From Halieaceae bacterium (GTDB taxonomy: Bacteria; Pseudomonadota; Gammaproteobacteria; Pseudomonadales; Halieaceae), in assembly GCA_002705465.1 (NCBI GenBank), contig PAGS01000011.1, positions 1-8,297 of the forward strand: a stretch of 8,297 nucleotides of DNA. Direction: 5' to 3'. Shown here piece by piece: positions 7,351 to 8,297 of the stretch; positions within the stretch are counted from its first letter, which is position 1, and the number at the start of each line of letters is the position of its first letter. The notes beneath the pieces are model-generated. The model ran no database searches. It saw nothing but the letters and a program-made list of their open reading frames with translations, and had not been told where the DNA came from. The position numbers and the translations under genes were made by a program.

Positions 7351-8297
7351 ATGCCTTCCGTTTCCCTCATCCCCGACCGACAACTCACTTTCTCACCCGA
7401 GTTGGCAGAGACTATCGGTCTTGAGGAAGCGGTGCTCCTTCAGGCACTGGGCGAACAGCTTGCAGATCGTGAGGCCTGGACCGCGATTTCTCTCGCGAGG
7501 TTGCAAGCAACGCTGTCATTTTGGTCCATCGAGCATATTGCGGATCTCATCGGGAAGCTGGTGACGTTGGGTATTCTCCAGCAAAGGCAAAGCCAGACGC
7601 CCGGCAGCGTCTTGTTAAGTGCCTCCGCTGAAGCGTCGGTATCGGCGGGCGGCGTCTCAAGCCCAGCCGCTGAACCCGAGCCGACAGAAGGCGGTAAATG
7701 GCAGCCCAGCGCTGCGCTCGAGGATCTGATCGCGTTGACCCACGGTATTCCGCGGCACTTTATCGCGAGCATCGCCACGCAGTTTATCGAGACACAGGGC
7801 ACCGAGATCGATACCCAGTTTAGGCAGCTCGTACTTTCACGGTGGCGAGAAGCGCAGCAGAGCGAGGTAAAGGCAGGGCAGTCACAAGCGTTTGAAGTCA
7901 GTGTACCGCCGCCCTTCGGTAAGGACTGGGTACCGAGTCAGGACGCGCTGGACATTCTGGCGCAAGCCGGCATCGATATCGTTTTCGCCGAGTCGGTGCG
8001 CGCCGAATTTATCCTCTACTGGAGTGAACGCGGGGGTCCGCCTAAAGAGGTCAATAGCCGTTTCGTAGAGCATGTGCGCAGACGCTGGCTGAAACACACC
8101 AGCCAGCTCCATCACAGCACGGAACCAACGCGCATCCCGCGCAACTGGCAGCCCGATACATCTGTCTACGAGACACTCAGCCTCGCGGGAATTACAGAGT
8201 CAGAGGCCAAGGCATTGTTGCCCGAATTTGTGATGTACTGGATTGATAGCAATGAGGTGCACACCTCTTGGAATAGTAAATTTCTGCAGCACGTAAA
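7351..8297 (+). CDS. DnaT-like protein: winged-helix-like N-terminus and three DnaT-type modules (3' end outside window)
   Basis: The frame is open from ATG 7351 to the window edge (315 full codons, no stop). Residues about 6-78 (LIPDRQLTFSPELAETIGLE onward, with FWSIEHIADLIGKLVTLGIL) resemble the winged-helix N-terminus of replication/primosome-type proteins. Residues 83-116 are an Ala/Ser/Glu/Pro-rich linker. Three related modules follow: W117-W165 (divergent), W193-W246 and W266 to the edge. Each has W-x-P, then GI after 14-15 residues, Phe at W+27/28, and Phe at W+40/45; modules 2 and 3 also share EF--YW and NS-F--HV. This matches my memory of the DnaT-like ssDNA-binding domain; DnaT helps PriA and DnaB restart replication. 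An ssDNA or primosome role is inferred, and orthology with dnaT is not claimed. The start is uncertain: ATG 7351 lacks a good ribosome binding site, GTG 7300 is in frame, and the frame stays open into radA. It is divergent from radA. Confidence 0.85.
   Translation, partial: MPSVSLIPDRQLTFSPELAETIGLEEAVLLQALGEQLADREAWTAISLARLQATLSFWSIEHIADLIGKLVTLGILQQRQSQTPGSVLLSASAEASVSAGGVSSPAAEPEPTEGGKWQPSAALEDLIALTHGIPRHFIASIATQFIETQGTEIDTQFRQLVLSRWREAQQSEVKAGQSQAFEVSVPPPFGKDWVPSQDALDILAQAGIDIVFAESVRAEFILYWSERGGPPKEVNSRFVEHVRRRWLKHTSQLHHSTEPTRIPRNWQPDTSVYETLSLAGITESEAKALLPEFVMYWIDSNEVHTSWNSKFLQHV

Noticed and set aside
7131..7424. 97-residue plus-strand frame spanning the radA start and the DnaT-like gene start
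   Set aside because: Antisense to the radA zinc finger and out of frame with the DnaT-like gene; low-complexity His/Pro-rich sequence.
1..8297. tRNA, rRNA, CRISPR arrays, insertion sequences, integrase or attachment sites, toxin-antitoxin or defence genes
   Set aside because: Scanned by eye; nearly all of the window is core genes, and no repeat-spacer pattern, inverted terminal repeats, transposase motifs or tRNA-like folds were seen.

Overview
This window looks like core chromosome of a gammaproteobacterium. GC content is moderately high, estimated by eye in the mid-to-upper fifties percent and not counted. The proteins match the gammaproteobacterial forms of RibD, NrdR, GlyA, EttA and RadA closely. 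The block glyA-nrdR-ribD-ribE, with ettA and radA nearby, is a familiar arrangement in that class. A marine lineage related to Halieaceae/Cellvibrionales is my guess; the sequence alone does not prove it. I saw no mobile elements, CRISPR arrays, rRNA or tRNA.

Layout. Positions 1-3591 hold a minus-strand run read right to left: glyA (serine hydroxymethyltransferase), nrdR (repressor of ribonucleotide reductase genes), ribD (riboflavin deaminase/reductase) and ribE (riboflavin synthase, cut by the left edge). The gaps are 30 bp, a 4-bp GTGA overlap and 49 bp, so co-transcription is likely. Positions 3592-3807 are a divergent intergenic region. Next, on the plus strand, come an unrecognised 59-residue protein gene (3808-3987), a 205-bp gap, and ettA (4193-5857, ribosome-associated ABC-F ATPase). 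ettA converges on radA (minus, 5885-7261) with only 27 bp between their stop codons. An 89-bp divergent region separates radA from a plus-strand gene (7351 to the right edge) that runs off the window without a stop. It encodes a protein with an apparent N-terminal winged helix followed by three DnaT-like modules.

Functional themes. The minus-strand run combines one-carbon/serine metabolism, dNTP-supply regulation and flavin synthesis. EttA gates translation in response to ATP/ADP. RadA processes recombination intermediates, and its divergent neighbour resembles the replication-restart protein DnaT, so these two may form a genome-maintenance pair. This is inferred from domain type and position.

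The most interesting items are the triple DnaT-like protein facing radA, the unrecognised 59-residue protein between glyA and ettA, and a perfect 21-bp tandem duplication in the tail of nrdR that also carries the ribosome binding site of ribD. Four of the eight genes (ribE, ribD, ettA, radA) start with GTG. I found no convincing wholly new system.
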